From NCBI GenBank assembly GCA_031278115.1, contig JAITKZ010000055.1, forward strand, positions 1 to 7,962: a stretch of 7,962 nucleotides of DNA, given 5' to 3'. The DNA comes from Endomicrobium sp. Its GTDB lineage: Bacteria > Elusimicrobiota > Endomicrobiia > Endomicrobiales > Endomicrobiaceae. The notes below the pieces were generated by a model. That model was not told where the DNA came from. It was given only the letters and a program-made list of their open reading frames with translations, and did no database searches. Below, piece after piece: positions 6,480-7,962 of this stretch (within the stretch, counting starts at the first letter, position 1; the number at the start of each line of letters is the position of its first letter). The position numbers were made by a program, and so were the translations under genes.

Positions 6480-7124
6480 TTAGTAGGGAATTCCGCTAAA
6501 AATTGCAACAAAAAAGCTAATGACAGGATATAACAAACTCCGCGCTACACCTGAAGATAATAGCAAAAGTAATACTATTAAACAAATAAAAGGATTGATA
6601 TTTATATATTTTGTCGCTATGTCCCTGGGCATAAAAAAAGTTGTAACTTTTGATCCATCTAAAGGAGGAATAGGTATAAGATTTATTATTGTAAGAACAA
6701 CGTTTACAATAAGCATTATATACAAAAACGATTGTATTGTCGCTCCAAACCCTGCTTCAAAATTGGGAAATATTCCTATAAGTCGAATTCCAACTCCTGA
6801 AACTAAAGCAAGCAATAAATTTGCAATTGGACCTGCTAAAGAAACAAGAGGTATGTCTAATTTTGGATTTTTAAAATTTCTGTAATCTATTGGTACAGGT
6901 TTTGCCCATCCGAAAAGAATTGGAGATTTTAATGATAAAAGTAATGCTGGAAGAATAATGCTTCCAAACAATTCTATGTGAGACAGAGGATTTAAAGTAA
7001 TACGACCCATAAGTTTTGCAGTATCGTCGCCTCTTAAATGTGCGGCATATCCATGGGAAATTTCATGAATAATAGCCGAGAAAATAAAAACCACAACATA
7101 TATAAATACAGTTAGTACAGTCAT
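6480..7124 (-). CDS. M50 family (site-2 protease-like) membrane metallopeptidase
   Basis: This is a predicted zinc-dependent intramembrane peptidase of the short M50B type found beside trpS-scpAB in many bacteria; its substrates are generally unknown. From ATG 7122-7124 it is 214 residues, normal for the group. HExxH is H20-E-I-S-H24 within the first membrane helix. The family's TAKLMGRITLNP, GWAKPVP and NLIPIPPLDG stretches follow, and Asp156 in LDG is the expected third zinc ligand. About five to six hydrophobic helices are visible, including a strongly hydrophobic C-terminal one. The open frame extends 41 codons upstream to an ATG at 7247 inside queA. I chose 7124 because AAAAGGA lies five bases before it, the family starts just before the HExxH helix, and the upstream extension is simply T-rich spacer. 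Spacing to queA is then 97 bp. Confidence 0.92.
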   Translation of the reverse strand: MTVLTVFIYVVVFIFSAIIHEISHGYAAHLRGDDTAKLMGRITLNPLSHIELFGSIILPALLLSLKSPILFGWAKPVPIDYRNFKNPKLDIPLVSLAGPIANLLLALVSGVGIRLIGIFPNFEAGFGATIQSFLYIMLIVNVVLTIINLIPIPPLDGSKVTTFFMPRDIATKYININPFICLIVLLLLLSSGVARSLLYPVISFFVAIFSGIPY

Positions 7125-7129
7125 AAATA

Positions 7130-7136
7130 TCCTTTT
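7130..7136 (-). promoter_or_regulatory. Ribosome binding site deciding the M50 peptidase start
   Basis: AAAAGGA on the minus strand lies five bases before ATG 7122-7124. The alternative ATG at 7245-7247 has no comparable site and lies within the last codons of queA. The same AAAAGGA/AAAGGA sequence precedes the kinase gene and scpA, so it is the usual ribosome binding site form here. Confidence 0.7.
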
Positions 7137-7221
7137 GAAAAAAAGCAATTTTAGAAGTAAAAAGAGAACCCTTCCGATAAGCTCAAATAAAAGGCTTAAA
7201 ATTGTAAAAAAAAATGTAAAT

Positions 7222-7962
7222 TTACAATATAAGCATTGAATCGCCATAAGAAAAAAATCTATATTTCTCTTTTACGGCTTCACTGTAAGCTTTAAGGATA
7301 AGATCTCGTGACGAGAAAGCGCCTGCCATCATGAGAGGAGTAGATTTTGGAAGGTGAAGATTTGTAATAAGAGTATTTATGATTTTAAATTTATAGCCAG
7401 GATAAATAAATTTTGAAGTTTTTCCTGAATAAGCTTTTATTAAAGTCTTGCCGTTTTCTTCAAAACACGAAGTGTCAGCTGTTGTCTCCAAAGCTCTGAC
7501 AGAAGTAGTTCCTACACTGGCAACCTTCTTGTTATTTCTAATTGCTGTATTTATAATTTCGGCATTTGTTTCATCTATTTCAAATTGTTCTGGCAGCATA
7601 CTATGATTCTTTAAATTTTTAGCAGTTATAGGTTTAAAAGTACCCCACCCTACGTGCAGTGTTAAATTTGCAATACTTACGCCTTTTTTTTTGAGTTTTG
7701 AAAATATATTTTCAGTAAAATGAAGTCCCGCGGTAGGCGCAGCTATTGCACCTAGAGACTTAGCATACACAGTTTGATACCTTTGTCTGTCAAAGTCAGA
7801 TAATTCTTGAGCAAGCTCTCCTTTTCTGTTTATGTAATGAGGAAGAGGCATAATTCCATTCTTTTGTAAAAAGTCCAAAATGTCGGGCTTGTTAAATTTA
7901 ACTATTGTTTCTCCTTGAGCAGTTTTTGATAATATTTCGCATTCATATCCGTCATCAAAATA
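7222..7962 (-). CDS. queA: S-adenosylmethionine:tRNA ribosyltransferase-isomerase (partial)
   Basis: QueA moves the ribose part of S-adenosylmethionine onto preQ1 in tRNA, giving epoxyqueuosine at the wobble position of Asp, Asn, His and Tyr tRNAs. The window holds 246 C-terminal residues. The frame is open to the right edge at 7962, and roughly the first 100 residues lie beyond it, judging from the usual length near 350. Family stretches present in order are MPLPHYI, RYQTVYA, GAIAAPTAGLHF, LHVGWGTFKP, SVGTTSVRALE and LHLPKSTPLMMAGAF, so the catalytic portion seen is intact. TAA is at 7222-7224. The coding strand contains A9 (7684-7692) read in frame as Lys-Lys-Lys, the longest A tract I noticed in an intact gene here. 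It is the first gene of the visible run and probably shares a transcript with the M50 gene and trpS. Confidence 0.96.
   Translation of the reverse strand, partial: YFDDGYECEILSKTAQGETIVKFNKPDILDFLQKNGIMPLPHYINRKGELAQELSDFDRQRYQTVYAKSLGAIAAPTAGLHFTENIFSKLKKKGVSIANLTLHVGWGTFKPITAKNLKNHSMLPEQFEIDETNAEIINTAIRNNKKVASVGTTSVRALETTADTSCFEENGKTLIKAYSGKTSKFIYPGYKFKIINTLITNLHLPKSTPLMMAGAFSSRDLILKAYSEAVKEKYRFFSYGDSMLIL

Noticed and set aside
6520..6885. 121-codon open frame on the plus strand
   Set aside because: It is the antisense shadow of the M50 peptidase gene. It has no ribosome binding site and no recognisable protein features.
7201..7228. Terminator after queA (inverted repeat attgtaaa / tttacaat with a T9 run on the minus strand)
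   Set aside because: The stem is only A-T pairs, and the T run lies inside the loop side rather than after the stem. Such patterns are expected in AT-rich spacers.
7125..7247. M50 peptidase starting at ATG 7247, overlapping queA
   Set aside because: No ribosome binding site precedes it. The extra 41 residues are a by-product of T-rich spacer, and 7124 has a good site and matches the family's usual start.
1..7962. CRISPR, tRNA, insertion sequence, toxin-antitoxin or defence genes
   Set aside because: I looked for spaced direct repeats, cloverleaf-like stretches, transposase motifs and small gene pairs and saw none. The window is core genes plus two broken surface/signalling genes.

Overview
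This is an AT-rich bacterial window. Every credible gene lies on the minus strand, so transcription runs from the right edge to the left. In transcription order it holds: queA (5' end beyond the right edge), an M50 site-2 protease-like membrane peptidase, trpS, a degraded spacer, scpA, scpB, a large membrane-anchored Ser/Thr protein kinase gene with PEGA-like repeats, and a secreted surface-type protein running off the left edge.

The organism cannot be named from the sequence alone. Low GC, the housekeeping order queA / M50 / trpS / scpA / scpB, a PEGA-type kinase and a secreted protein with an 'SLQGRITDNSGTPLSG' N-terminus are together compatible with Elusimicrobiota. The combination of decayed genes beside intact core genes resembles a host-restricted Endomicrobium-like symbiont. 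This is an inference, not a demonstrated identity.

Right half (3850-7962): intact core genes. queA (queuosine tRNA modification), the M50 peptidase, trpS and the scpA-scpB pair (chromosome condensation, 14-bp overlap) all keep their key motifs. TrpRS carries a C-x25-C-x6-C-x2-C pattern matching the [4Fe-4S] module of Thermotoga-type TrpRS. The 177-bp trpS-scpA spacer seems to hold a broken remnant of an XRE-type helix-turn-helix gene and contains strong inverted repeats.

Left half (1-3698): two broken genes. The kinase gene, read from its own ATG and ribosome binding site at 3698, meets an in-frame TGA exactly at a glycine of the ATP-binding loop. It then stays open for more than 800 codons and shifts frame twice near its 3' end. 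Both shifts fall at the same 12-bp sequence containing A7, in the same codon phase and the same direction. Restoring one A at each gives a continuous 970-codon gene (stop included) ending in a CxxC/CxxC zinc ribbon. The secreted protein gene 15 bp downstream is also frameshifted, at about codon 78. The simplest reading is recent gene decay. Transcriptional slippage at the A7 tracts could rescue the 3' shifts, but not the TGA.

I found no CRISPR array, tRNA, rRNA, insertion sequence, or defence or secretion system. The most notable content is the pattern of lesions.
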